From NCBI GenBank assembly GCA_032622095.1, contig CP136069.1, positions 41,576,194-41,640,193 on the forward strand: a DNA stretch of 64,000 bases, in the 5' to 3' direction. Source of the DNA: Siphonodentalium dalli (taxonomy: Eukaryota; Mollusca; Scaphopoda; Gadilida; Siphonodentaliidae). Positions 1 through 10,988 of this stretch are shown here, in pieces. A model generated the notes under the pieces. It worked only from the letters and a program-made list of their open reading frames with translations. It did not search any database and was not told the origin of the DNA. Made by a program: the position numbers and the translations under genes. Position 1 is the stretch's first letter; every line of letters begins with the position of its first letter.

Positions 1-824
1 TGTTGCCATCCAGGATATACGACTTGTTGCCATCCAGGATATACGACTTGTTGCCATCCAGGATATACGACTTGTTGCCATCCAGGATATACGACTTGTT
101 GCCATCCAGGATATACAACTTGTTGCCATCCAGGATATACGGCTTGTTGCCATCCAGGATATACGACTTGTTGCCATCCAGGATATACGGCTTGTTGCCA
201 TCCAGGATATACGACTTGTTGCCATCCAGGATATATGGCTTGTTGCCATCCAGGATATACGACTTGTTGCCATCCAGGATATGACTTGTTGCCATCCAGG
301 ATATATGGCTTGTTGCCATCCAGGATATACGACTTGTTGCCATCCAGGATATACGGCTTGTTGCCATCCAGGATATACGGCTTGTTGCCATCCAGGATAT
401 GACTTGTTGCCATCCAGGATATATGGCTTGTTGCCATCCAGGATATACGACTTGTTGCCATCCAGGATATGACTTGTTGCCATCCAGGATATATGGCTTG
501 TTGCCATCCAGGATATACGACTTGTTGCCATCCAGGATATACGGCTTGTTGCCATCCAGGATATACGGCTTGTTGCCATCCAGGATATGACTTGTTGCCA
601 TCCAGGATATATGGCTTGTTGCCATCCAGGATATATGGCTTGTTGCCATCCAGGATATACGGCTTGTTGCCATCCAGGATATATGACTTGTTGCCATCCA
701 GGATATATGACTTGTTGCCATCCAGGATATGACTTGTTGCCATCCAGGATATATGGCTTGTTGCCATCCAGGATATACGGCTTGTTGCCATCCAGGATAT
801 ACGGCTTGTTGCCAAGGATATGGA
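1..824. repeat. 24-bp minisatellite (about 34 units)
   Basis: A tandem array of a unit built around TTGTTGCCATCCAGGATATA, with unit-to-unit variants ending ACGA, ACGG, ATGG or ATGA. Some units are 22 bp. The array enters from before the window. It stays open in several frames (translating as LPSRIYDL and similar), but this follows from the repeat and is not evidence of a gene. The 17-mer ATATGGCTTGTTGCCAT also lies inside the family A foldback transposon, which suggests where the unit came from. Confidence 0.95.
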
Positions 825-848
825 ATTGGAACCAGCATGTACTTGAAG

Positions 849-1279
849 CAAGCCTGCAAATAGTGTCTGACATTTGCAGAATGAGGTCCCCAGAGGGTGA
901 ATTTATTGATGCTATCCCACACAGCGGACTAGCATCATCAAATTCACCCTCTGGAAACCTCACTCTGCTTAGGCCTCATCTTCTGGGAAGTATCTATAGT
1001 CTCAAATTAACATTGTTTTTAGTTGCTTTTCCCCTTCTGTTCAGTTTCTATATTCCCTAATTTACAGAAGATAAAATGCATAATCAAGGTGACTAATGGG
1101 TGAATATCACCAACTTCAACCCGGGGAACTTCAATCTGATTCTAGGTCTACCATGGCAGTTGAGGCCTGAGCAGAAGGGTGAATTTGGTGATGCTAGCCC
1201 TGCGTGCTGGATAGCATCACTAAATTCACCCTCTGGAGACCTCATTCTGCAAATGATAGACACACTATTTGCAGGTTTG
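849..1279. mobile_element. Family C two-hairpin MITE, copy 1
   Basis: Inverted termini (CAAGCCTGCAAATAGTG at the left, its complement at the right) enclose two hairpins separated by a spacer. Each hairpin pairs GAATGAGGTCCCCAGAGGG with its complement around a loop containing GATGCTA. The same architecture recurs at about ten sites. No coding capacity is visible, so this is a non-autonomous element. Confidence 0.85.
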
Positions 1280-1399
1280 ATTTGAAGAAAAAGAGGTCAA
1301 TTGTAAGATAAAGAATGTTTTTTTCTTCAATTCTGATTTTCAAATGTTAATAGAGAAATTTATTACTTCTCATTATTCTTATGGTTGGTATATTTTTAG

Positions 1400-1468
1400 A
1401 CAGAGCAGAAGGGTCCATTAGAGATTGGAGGGGTGACAACAACAGAATCTACCGATAATCAAACGAAG
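1400..1468 (+). CDS. WASHC2: WASHC2 exon (window exon 1), residues 1-23 of visible tail
   Basis: The acceptor TATTTTTAG is followed by 23 codons (TEQKGPLEIGG, then a Thr-rich end) and the donor AAG|GTGAGC; phase 0 to 0. The exon has no LFa motif of its own and is assigned by position and phase to the exon at 5560. Its donor is the first of 97 identical donor sequences, because the exon-intron boundary has become the founder of the 25-bp array that follows. Using any later copy would read GTG AGC TAG, an immediate stop, so only the first donor gives a full protein. Confidence 0.75.
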
Positions 1469-3890
1469 GTGAGCTAGACAGACTGTTATTAAGGTGAGCT
1501 AGACAGACTGGTATTAAGGTGAGCTAGACAGACTGTTATTAAGGTGAGCTAGACAGACTGGTATTAAGGTGAGCTAGACAGACTGGTATTAAGGTGAGCT
1601 AGACAGACTGTTATTAAGGTGAGCTAGACAGACTGTTATTAAGGTGAGCTAGACAGACTGTTATTAAGGTGAGCTAGACAGACTGTTATTAAGGTGAGCT
1701 AGACAGACTGTTATTAAGGTGAGCTAGACAGACTGTTATTAAGGTGAGCTAGACAGACTGTTATTAAGGTGAGCTAGACAGACTGTTATTAAGGTGAGCT
1801 AGACAGACTGTTATTAAGGTGAGCTAGACAGACTGTTATTAAGGTGAGCTAGACAGACTGTTATTAAGGTGAGCTAGACAGACTGTTATTAAGGTGAGCT
1901 AGACAGACTGTTATTAAGGTGAGCTAGACAGACTGTTATTAAGGTGAGCTAGACAGACTGTTATTAAGGTGAGCTAGACAGACTGTTATTAAGGTGAGCT
2001 AGACAGACTGTTATTAAGGTGAGCTAGACAGACTGTTATTAAGGTGAGCTAGACAGACTGTTATTAAGGTGAGCTAGACAGACTGTTATTAAGGTGAGCT
2101 AGACAGACTGTTATTAAGGTGAGCTAGACAGACTGTTATTAAGGTGAGCTAGACAGACTGGTATTAAGGTGAGCTAGACAGACTGTTATTAAGGTGAGCT
2201 AGACAGACTGTTATTAAGGTGAGCTAGACAGACTGTTATTAAGGTGAGCTAGACAGACTGTTATTAAGGTGAGCTAGACAGACTGTTATTAAGGTGAGCT
2301 AGACAGACTGTTATTAAGGTGAGCTAGACAGACTGTTATTAAGGTGAGCTAGACAGACTGTTATTAAGGTGAGCTAGACAGACTGTTATTAAGGTGAGCT
2401 AGACAGACTGTTATTAAGGTGAGCTAGACAGACTGTTATTAAGGTGAGCTAGACAGACTGTTATTAAGGTGAGCTAGACAGACTGTTATTAAGGTGAGCT
2501 AGACAGACTGGTATTAAGGTGAGCTAGACAGACTGGTATTAAGGTGAGCTAGACAGACTGTTATTAAGGTGAGCTAGACAGACTGTTATTAAGGTGAGCT
2601 AGACAGACTGGTATTAAGGTGAGCTAGACAGACTGTTATTAAGGTGAGCTAGACAGACTGTTATTAAGGTGAGCTAGACAGACTGTTATTAAGGTGAGCT
2701 AGACAGACTGTTATTAAGGTGAGCTAGACAGACTGGTATTAAGGTGAGCTAGACAGACTGTTATTAAGGTGAGCTAGACAGACTGTTATTAAGGTGAGCT
2801 AGACAGACTGTTATTAAGGTGAGCTAGACAGACTGGTATTAAGGTGAGCTAGACAGACTGTTATTAAGGTGAGCTAGACAGACTGTTATTAAGGTGAGCT
2901 AGACAGACTGGTATTAAGGTGAGCTAGACAGACTGTTATTAAGGTGAGCTAGACAGACTGGTATTAAGGTGAGCTAGACAGACTGGTATTAAGGTGAGCT
3001 AGACAGACTGTTATTAAGGTGAGCTAGACAGACTGTTATTAAGGTGAGCTAGACAGACTGTTATTAAGGTGAGCTAGACAGACTGTTATTAAGGTGAGCT
3101 AGACAGACTGTTATTAAGGTGAGCTAGACAGACTGTTATTAAGGTGAGCTAGACAGACTGTTATTAAGGTGAGCTAGACAGACTGTTATTAAGGTGAGCT
3201 AGACAGACTGGTATTAAGGTGAGCTAGACAGACTGGTATTAAGGTGAGCTAGACAGACTGTTATTAAGGTGAGCTAGACAGACTGTTATTAAGGTGAGCT
3301 AGACAGACTGTTATTAAGGTGAGCTAGACAGACTGTTATTAAGGTGAGCTAGACAGACTGTTATTAAGGTGAGCTAGACAGACTGTTATTAAGGTGAGCT
3401 AGACAGACTGTTATTAAGGTGAGCTAGACAGACTGGTATTAAGGTGAGCTAGACAGACTGTTATTAAGGTGAGCTAGACAGACTGTTATTAAGGTGAGCT
3501 AGACAGACTGTTATTAAGGTGAGCTAGACAGACTGGTATTAAGGTGAGCTAGACAGACTGTTATTAAGGTGAGCTAGACAGACTGTTATTAAGGTGAGCT
3601 AGACAGACTGGTATTAAGGTGAGCTAGACAGACTGTTATTAAGGTGAGCTAGACAGACTGGTATTAAGGTGAGCTAGACAGACTGTTATTAAGGTGAGCT
3701 AGACAGACTGTTATTAAGGTGAGCTAGACAGACTGGTATTAAGGTGAGCTAGACAGACTGTTATTAAGGTGAGCTAGACAGACTGGTATTAAGGTGAGCT
3801 AGACAGACTGGTATTAAGGTGAGCTAGACAGACTGTTATTAAGGTGAGCTAGACAGACTGTTATTAAGGTGAGCTAGACAGACTGTTATT
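1466..3890. repeat. 25-bp splice-donor satellite, 97 units
   Basis: GTGAGC occurs at 1469 and then every 25 bp up to 3869, which is 97 copies with no insertion or deletion. Each unit reads AAGGTGAGCTAGACAGACTG followed by K-TATT, where K is T or G; this is the only variable base I found, with G in about 21 units. The first unit is the real donor of the WASHC2 exon ending at 1468. Every unit therefore carries a near-consensus 5' splice site on the + (transcribed) strand. The array makes up over half of this intron. Confidence 0.97.
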
Positions 3891-3934
3891 TTCGCCTACA
3901 TCTACCTATGCTACAATTTGTTTATTTTTGTTTG

Positions 3935-4305
3935 TTAACACTTTACCCAACAAAACGGCCAAAACCGGCCAAATAAAGCTTCAACAGCCTAAAATATCTT
4001 CGCTCTGTCTCAATAGAACCATACAAATATGGATATCATTGGAACCGGCTCCTTGACCACATTGTGATAGTTACAGTTAGCCCTGTGCCAATGCATTCTC
4101 TTATATATGCGAGTCGACCATAGGTCGCCTCGCATATATAAGAGAATGCATTGGCCTAAATTTTTTCTTACATTCTTTAACAATTTTATAATTTTTAATG
4201 TGTTAAGCCAATGCATTCTCTTATATATGCGAGGCGACCTATGGTCGACTCGCATATATAAGAGAATGCATTGGCACAGGGCCCTTCTGTTGGGTAAAGG
4301 GTTAA
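3935..4305. mobile_element. TTAA-flanked MITE with family B hairpins
   Basis: TTAA plus CACTTTACCCAACA at the left is mirrored at the right by TGTTGGGTAAAGGGTTAA. Inside are two ~60-bp hairpins in opposite orientation (CCAATGCATTCTCTTATATA, a GTCGACC...GGTCGCC core, then the complement), separated by an AT-rich spacer. The TTAA at both ends is the target duplication expected of piggyBac-type elements. No coding capacity. Confidence 0.8.
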
Positions 4306-4477
4306 CGAAATAATAACATTGAAAATCCCACATTCACATTCACATGCTTAGTCCCAAATGAGATAAATTATTGCTTGGACAACTCTCTCACTGGCGACAT
4401 TATGAAGATAAATTGTGCGTGTTTATTGATAACCAATTGTTGCACGAATTTGTTGCTACTGGTGTTACACTTTAACT

Positions 4478-4979
4478 TTAAAGGCACGTGAGGCCTTAGT
4501 TGTCGAAAATATTCATATTTGTTCCAATCACCGTAAACAGAAAAACATTAAAACGCATACAGTTTCGTTCATATATACCATGACCATCGCGTAAACAGCA
4601 TGTTATCATAAAGATTTACTATATTTTACCTAAGCAAGAGCCTGATTGTGTTACAGAAGACAGCACAATGCTGCTGGCGAATCACACACAAATGGCATAA
4701 ACGCTCTTTATTCGTTCCATATCAGGAATTCACCCACACATAACGCTCTTTATGTTTACCATCATAATATAAACAAACACAAGAAAAGTAACTTTTTATG
4801 CTTTTGTTTACATAACAATGGTCAAAAATATGACAATAACATACTGTTTATGCGATATTTCTTATTTGTATATGGACAAAGCCTGTCTACATTTTGTTGT
4901 TCTTTCTGTTTGTGGCGGTTTTTGACAGGTGGAAATATTTTCACAGGATACCCACCGCCAAGGCCAACCGTACCTTTAA
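4478..4979. mobile_element. Family L MITE, copy 1 (TTAA-flanked)
   Basis: TTAAAGGCACGTGAGGCC at the left and its imperfect complement ending GTACCTTTAA at the right. The interior contains paired segments such as GTAAACAGCATG and ACATACTGTTTATGCG. It is related to the copy at 53030. The open frames over it are repeat-derived. Confidence 0.7.
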
Positions 4980-5036
4980 GTAAACATATTGCTAAACCTC
5001 TCGTAACTAAACAAACTTTCGTGAAGATGATGTTTA

Positions 5037-5437
5037 CAAGCCTGAGTTTAGTGTGCATGTCATTTACAGAATGAGGTCCTCAGAGGGTGAATTTATTGAC
5101 GCTATCCCGCACAGCAGGCTAGCATCACCTAATTCTGCTCAGGCCTCATCTTCTGGGAAGTATATATAGACGCAAACTAACATTGTTTTTAGTTAAATAC
5201 CGGTACATTTTCCATTCTATATCCCCTAATTTGCAGAAGATAAAATTCATAATTGAGGTGACTAACGGATGAACATCACCTGATCTTCAATCTGATCTTA
5301 GGTCTCCCGTAGCAGTTGAGGCCTAAGCAGAATGAGGTTCCCAGAGTGTGAATTTGGTGTTGCTAGCCCGCTATACAGGATAGAGTCACTAAATTCACCC
5401 TCTGGGGGCCTCATTCTGCACACTAAACTCAGGCTTG
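5037..5437. mobile_element. Family C MITE, copy 2
   Basis: CAAGCCTGAGTTTAGTGTG at the left and its complement CACTAAACTCAGGCTTG at the right, with the two GAATGAGG(T/C)...CCTCATTC hairpins and the spacer found in copy 1. It lies 120 bp upstream of the next WASHC2 exon. Confidence 0.85.
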
Positions 5438-5559
5438 TTAACCATCAGTAATCATATTGAACATGATCATCCATATATTAATCAGTCATATTTCCTCTAT
5501 AGAAGGTCATCATATGCAGCTTTGCCACAGAATTAAGATGTGTACTTATCTGCTTTCAG

Positions 5560-5662
5560 AAGCCTCCAACAGAACATAAGAAGCCAGTTGGGGGAGTATC
5601 AATGTTCGGGGGACTCGATCCTTCAACACTGAACAAAAAGAAGAAACCGCAAGAAAAGAAAG
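5560..5662 (+). CDS. WASHC2: WASHC2 exon 2 (residues 24-58)
   Basis: The acceptor TGCTTTCAG is followed by KPPTEHKKPVGG and VSMFGGLDP, then a Lys-rich end (STLNKKKKPQEKK), leaving one base for the next codon (phase 0 to 1). The donor G|GTCTGT is a weaker match than the others in this gene. The block KKPVGGVSMFGGLDP is nearly repeated in exon 6 (KKPAGAVSMFGGVDP), which has the same phases, so the two exons look like ancient duplicates. VSMFGG is an LFa-like hydrophobic-Phe core. Confidence 0.9.
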
Positions 5663-5833
5663 GTCTGTTAGTTATACCCCCTGTAACGAGTTATCAGGGG
5701 TATTTAGGAATCAGCTTGTCCATCCGTCTGTCTGTCTGGGCATCCGTCTGTCAATAGACGCAACATTGTTGGAGCTTTTATTCTACATTTTTCAGTTATT
5801 TTTTTTTAAAGTTTGGCACATATATTTAGTACC

Positions 5834-5900
5834 AAAATTCACCCTCTGGGGACCTCATTCAGCTTATGCCTCATCTTCTCTGAAAATTATCTTTATCTCA
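5834..5900. repeat. Family C fragment
   Basis: It begins within the right arm of a hairpin (AATTCACCCTCTGGGGACC) and runs into the GCCTCATCTTCT spacer. It is a truncated relic. Confidence 0.6.
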
Positions 5901-6535
5901 CCAGGTTGTTATTTTAAAAAGACAGGTTTGCCTTAATGACTACTTTTTATTAATCAATAAAGTAACAGGTAGTCGAAAACTTGTTTATGGACCCTCAACT
6001 TTCTTGTTATTGGTGAAGCCCCTTTTTTAGTACGTCCAAAGTGCCAACGTTGAGATCCTGGAAAAACACACTAAGCACAGCTTTTAGCAAAAGAGGTATC
6101 TACTCCCAAAACTGAAGTGGAAATATTGGGTGGGAGGGTGGTTGCACAAGAAAATTGTTGACCGATTCAGACTGGCTTACCCAAAGAGAGGACATATGCT
6201 GTAATTACCAAGTGACTTGACGCCAGACGAAATAGTTTCTCTGTCATTATCGACAGGTGTTGCTCAACACTTTAGCATATTCGCATTGCTTAAGGACAAA
6301 TGAAGGCATTATCTCAGTTGGTTGACAATTGGTTAACCGTGATGAATAGAAGCTGGTGAATTGATTGGTATAATTTCCCGAGTGACTGATGTCCATATCA
6401 CTCCGTGTGACTGATCAGATCTGTACTGTACTGTACCATCAGATCAAATTATAGTTATCCCTAGTTTACGTGTCGTTTCTGTTCCAATACAACCTGGTTG
6501 GATAAATGATTCGCTGACAGCTATGCTGTGACATC

Positions 6536-7100
6536 TCTTTTTATGTTTACCCATACCATAGTATGGTAAACATAGTGTCGTTGCCCGGATTGACCACTCG
6601 TCGTTAGTCCGTCCGTCCGTCTGTCTGTCTGTCTGTCTGTCTGTAGACACTTTACGCATGGTGCAATAACTGAAATATTTTCTATCTGATCGGAACCAAA
6701 TTTTGTATATGAATTTCTCAGCACCAAATACAGATCGAGTTCGAATATGGGTTTGATCCGAGTTTTTTTTATGGCGTTATGGCCCTTTTTCAACTTAGAA
6801 TTTATACATGCTGCCATAACTCAAAAAGAAATTATCTGACCATAACCAAATTTGGTATGTGAGTTGCTCAACCCAAAATACATATCGAGTTCGAATATGT
6901 GTTTGATTCGATATTTTTTAATGGAGTTATGGCCCTTTGACATAGAATTCATGAATGCTTCGATAAATCAACAATTTTTCAACTGATAGGAACCAAATTT
7001 TGTATGTGAGTTTCTCAACTCAAAATACAGATCGAGTTCGAATATGGGTTTGATCCGGTACTTTTTACTGGAGTTATGGCCCTTTGATTATTTTATTCAT
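6536..7100. repeat. Family K interspersed repeat, copy 1
   Basis: It opens with a hairpin (TTTACCCATACCATAGTATGG...TAAACATAGTG), then a (GTCC/GTCTGT)n tract, then two to three diverged ~140-bp modules that each contain AAATACAGATCGAGTTCGAA and end in GTTATGGCCCTTT. This organisation recurs at 7665 and 48466. ORFs over it on the minus strand come from the repeat. Confidence 0.75.
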
Positions 7101-7664
7101 TGCTAAAATATATCAAAGATACACAGGTGACACTGTCTAGATAGTATCTAATAAATCAGGTTCAGGACCCTATGAAGTTGTCTTCTCACACAGAGTTAGT
7201 ATCCAGTTACAATACCATGAAGTTGGTTCTCTCTTGTATTGAGTTAATTAACTGCTAGGAGATGTGTTGGCTGTATCAGATATACTTTATACTCTATAAG
7301 TATCTCTGGCCATATCATAGGTGGAATGTTTATACTATTATATTTTATATGCATGGTTATTTAAATTTCATCTTAAAGGCATAATCTGGTTTCATTGTTT
7401 AATAGCATTACCATTGGAATTTTGTTGGTTGCATGGGAAGACAATTTTGGTTTTCAAAGTTTTAAAAACTTGAGAGCTCTGTATCAGTCTATGGGAACAA
7501 AATAATTGTTCAATACACTTTTAGTACTGTAGGTCTAGTTTGTTTTATCTATATATTAATGGAAAGCTTTTTCGACATTGATTTCAATTGATTACATATG
7601 TGAATTGAAAAATTAAAGGGGCACACCAGGTTTGATGTATTTTTCCTATACTCTGCATGAGATA

Positions 7665-8597
7665 AAACTTTTTATGTGTACCTATACCATAGTATGGTAC
7701 ACATAGCGTCAATGTCCGGATTGACCACTCGTCTGTCCGTCCATCTATATCTGTCTGTCTGTCTGTCAGACACTTTAGGTATAATGCGATAACTCTAACA
7801 TTTTCTATTTGATCGGAACCAAATTTTGTATATAAGTTTCTCATCCCAAAATACAGTTCGAGTTTGAATATGGGTTTGATCCGATTTATTTTAAAGGAGT
7901 TATGACCCTTCTTCTTTTTGTTAAATTTGAAATTTGGATTTTTCAGATTTTTTTAGATTGAATTTCCTCGCTCAATTTAACATAAACAAATATTAAGAAA
8001 CTTTTATAATAATAAAAAAATTATTTAATTCAACAAATAATTTGTCATTGACACTAATTTGTTTTAGTTGTATTCCATTAACAAGATGTGATGTCCTGTA
8101 TTGAAAATGTGAAGATTTTATTGCAATAGTTGCATGTAATATAATGATATCAATAAATTGCCATGTGAACATCCAATATCCAGAGTATGAGAATACCTTT
8201 AATAGATGTCATTCCAAGCAAAATCTGTTATTAATTGAGTGATGACATATGTTACATAGCTCTAGGGGGTGGTTGTATGCAGGTAAAGATGAACAACCTG
8301 CTGGCTGGATAATTGTTTATCCTATCTGTCAAATTTATTAATGGCTAAACAATTGGATCTCACAGTGAGAGGTCCTTGTGTGAATAGGGACAGAGTTATG
8401 AGATTTAAAACGACTCCTACCCCACCCCAATTACTTTAACCCCTTCTTAAGATAAATTATTTGACCTTTTGATTTTAAGTTAGTTACTGATATATGTATT
8501 ACTGTGATCATATCTTTGACCAATTATCAGTTATAGCTAATCGCTATCGCCAAGGTATGGGTTAAACATCTGCCGATCGTGATCGGCCTCTCGTTTA
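7665..8597. repeat. Family K interspersed repeat, copy 2 (long)
   Basis: It has the same head as the copy at 6536 (TACCATAGTATGGTACACAT, then the GTCTGT tract and the AAATACAG module). It continues through an AT-rich stretch to a tail at 8363-8597 that reads CTCACAGTGAGAGGTCCTTG and ends ATCTGCCGATCGTGATCGGC then CTCTCGTT. Head and tail both recur at 48466-50526, so they appear to be one ~930-bp unit. Confidence 0.7.
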
Positions 8598-8651
8598 TTA
8601 TCAAATTAACAGATTGTTTAGTTTCTTCAATAAGATTCTTTTCTTTTTTTT

Positions 8652-8880
8652 TAGTTTAGTTTCTCTATATCCCCAAATTGGCAGACAACACATTGCATAG
8701 TCGAGGTGCACAATGGGTACATATCACAATCTTCGCCATCTGGGAATTTGAATCTGAGTTGAGGTCTCCCATAGCAGAATTAGGTCCACAAGATGATGAA
8801 TTTGGTGATGCTAGCCTGCTGTGCGGGGGTAGCGTCACTAAATTCACGTTCTTAGGACCTCATTCTGCAAATATCCGGTA
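8652..8880. mobile_element. Family C MITE, right-half copy
   Basis: It starts at TTAGTTTCTCTATATCCCC and contains the GGTGATGCTAGCC...GTCACTAAATTCAC hairpin ending CCTCATTCTGCAAAT. The left hairpin is absent. Confidence 0.7.
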
Positions 8881-8951
8881 CCATATTCTCAGGCCTGCAA
8901 AGAAATACCAATGATTCATTCATAGGAATGTTCATCTGATAACGTTAATTA

Positions 8952-9382
8952 TTAAAGGTACTCAATCTGATCAGACGCTCCTAAATTACTATTTCTTTGG
9001 CTTCGGTGGTAAAAAATATTTGATTTGAGTCGAGGAACCCACCATCAAAGCTCAGACTGATCAGATATCGATGTTTGAAGTTTGTTATTTCTCGAGATGT
9101 TGTAATAATATGTGGCCCAAAAACACATGGTCAAATGGAGGATTCGGACAAAATTGCGGATGAAGATGGATAACTCTAAAATCAAGTGGTAAAATTTTGT
9201 GATACTTTAATGATAATACGGCCATATTTTGTTGAACAATATGTTGATAAATAACAAGTTTTGGGAAATTTGATACCATAGTTGTAATAAATCGATTCTT
9301 ATAACTAAAGCGTATTTTGAAGAAATGTTTTTGTTGTATCTTGATGGTATGGGGACCATCTGATCACATTGAGTACCTTTAA
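8952..9382. mobile_element. Family E MITE, copy 1 (TTAA-flanked)
   Basis: TTAAAGGTACTCAATCTGAT at the left and its complement ending GAGTACCTTTAA at the right. The interior includes GAAGATGGATAACTCTAAAA and CATATTTTGTTGAACAATATG. It ends about 70 bp before WASHC2 exon 3, so it lies in the intron immediately upstream. Recurs at 37299 (reversed), 59451 and 63400. Confidence 0.85.
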
Positions 9383-9452
9383 CAGTCCAAATTTAGTGCA
9401 AAACTACTGCAATTAGGAAGAATTGTGAAATATTGCCCTATTTTATTTTCAG

Positions 9453-9523
9453 ATCCCTTGGAAAGTGATGATGGCGATAGCTTGTTTGGCTCTCCGAAAC
9501 AAACAGCTAAGGAACCAGACAAG
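9453..9523 (+). CDS. WASHC2: WASHC2 exon 3 (residues 58-81)
   Basis: The acceptor TTATTTTCAG is followed by PLESDDGDSLFGSPK and QTAKEPDK, then the donor AAG|GTAATT (phase 1 to 0). DDGDSLFGSP is a clear LFa-type motif: acidic residues, Leu-Phe, then a small or Ser/Pro tail. The first Asp codon is shared with exon 2. Confidence 0.92.
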
Positions 9524-9529
9524 GTAATT

Positions 9530-10985
9530 ATGTGACATGAGATGGCTATCGTCATGCCTAACTCATGCAGCCATGTTAAGTATTCCAAATTAGACGGGAG
9601 TCTCAAAAATTCAGAAAATAAATAATTTGTCAAATGCATGCTGCTGGCAATTCAATCCATAAATTGATAGTGCTAAAAACAAGCAGGTATGGTGAATAGT
9701 AGAGTCAGAGCCCTACTGTACAACCAATAAATCACCCTTAAAATGGTAGCAAACCGATGCTAATATAGTAATGTAAAATCATGGCATCGCTTAAGCTCTT
9801 CGCTGCTATGACGTCTGTAACTTCTATGGACGCAAAAGTGCATGTTGTGGCTATGTGGTCCGTACTTCGCATATTAGCAGTTGGCCCATTAATAATAGGC
9901 AAGTGTTTTCCAATTTTCGCAATTTAGTTTTACAATTGTTCAACAATCTTTTATTCTACAATACTGTCTTATTAATGACAGTAGTCCGTGGGTGGATATT
10001 TTCATTAACAAATATTTCAATTTTGTTTTATTTACGTGAATCACTCCGAACAAATATCGTTTTTGTTTGCATAAAACAATACTCAATAGAAAAAACCGAT
10101 GTCATTCGGGTTCTCGTTGGGATTTTTTAACACTGCACCGGATGCAATATTGTGTTGTCGTCTCCACTAAGCTCCAGTTTGGAGTTTGTTCCCTGACAAA
10201 ATCCTATCCAAATGTATTAGAAGTAATAATTTACAATATTTTACATTACAATATTTTACAATAATTTTCCTCACGGATGCTAGATAAAATAACCACAGTG
10301 TGGCTTGCCTCTTCTCTCTACATTGAACATACGTCTCAATGCTTTTACGATGAAAACTTCGTAATGTTTTTTTTTCCCTCCGACTGGTAGGGGTGCCACG
10401 ATTGATCGTATAATCGATGAAACGTTGATACAGCCGATATTCAATTACCACTTTCGGCGGCGATTACTCTGAGTTCTTTGTTTCGGATGTCGAAAAGTAC
10501 CGGACATATTTGGATACCCTGTTTTACAGTTTAATATCCATCGGACAGGTTAACGATCGTTGATCGTGCAAAGATATTTGTAACGCATTGTGCTCATTAC
10601 TAATTACCGGCTTTCCTTCCCACGAGACAGTAACGATTGCTCTCGCACCCGTATGCACTCGCAATTTTCTATTCACGGGTGTTCATCATTTGCACTTGTC
10701 CACCTGGTCACAATCAATATTAAAATATGTGAAGATATATTTAGCACATTTCCCATCTCCGTTAATTTATGGGCATGTGACAGTGTCAGTGGACTTGGGT
10801 ATATCACACAATGACCTTTGATTTGAGATAACCCCAACTTACAATTATATTACCTTCTAATCAACGAAACTGTAATTTTTGTCATGGGAAGGACTGTCTC
10901 GGTTGTTTCCGATTAAATTTATGCACATGTGAATCTTATGCACTACTTCCTCTGTCCTTGATATTAGATACGCTTCATCGATTCT
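9530..10985. other. Intron sequence without recognised genes
   Basis: No exon, TE end or RNA gene could be supported here. Open frames are short and overlap on both strands. It contains a tandem copy of ACAATATTTTACATT near 10231-10262. Confidence 0.6.
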
Positions 10986-10988
10986 AAT

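Noticed and set aside
3-1060. Overlapping + strand frames such as LPSRIYDL repeats
   Set aside because: They are generated by the 24-bp minisatellite; no start context, splice signal or non-repeat protein is attached.
1466-3890. CRISPR-like direct repeats
   Set aside because: Units are contiguous with no unique spacers, and the genome is eukaryotic. This is a satellite.
4646-5074. 142-codon ORF
   Set aside because: It spans the right half of a family L element and the start of a family C element, so it crosses two transposon borders.
6444-8914. Several minus-strand ORFs with TDRQTDRQTD
   Set aside because: These translate the GTCTGTCTGTC tract and conserved noncoding modules of family K repeats.
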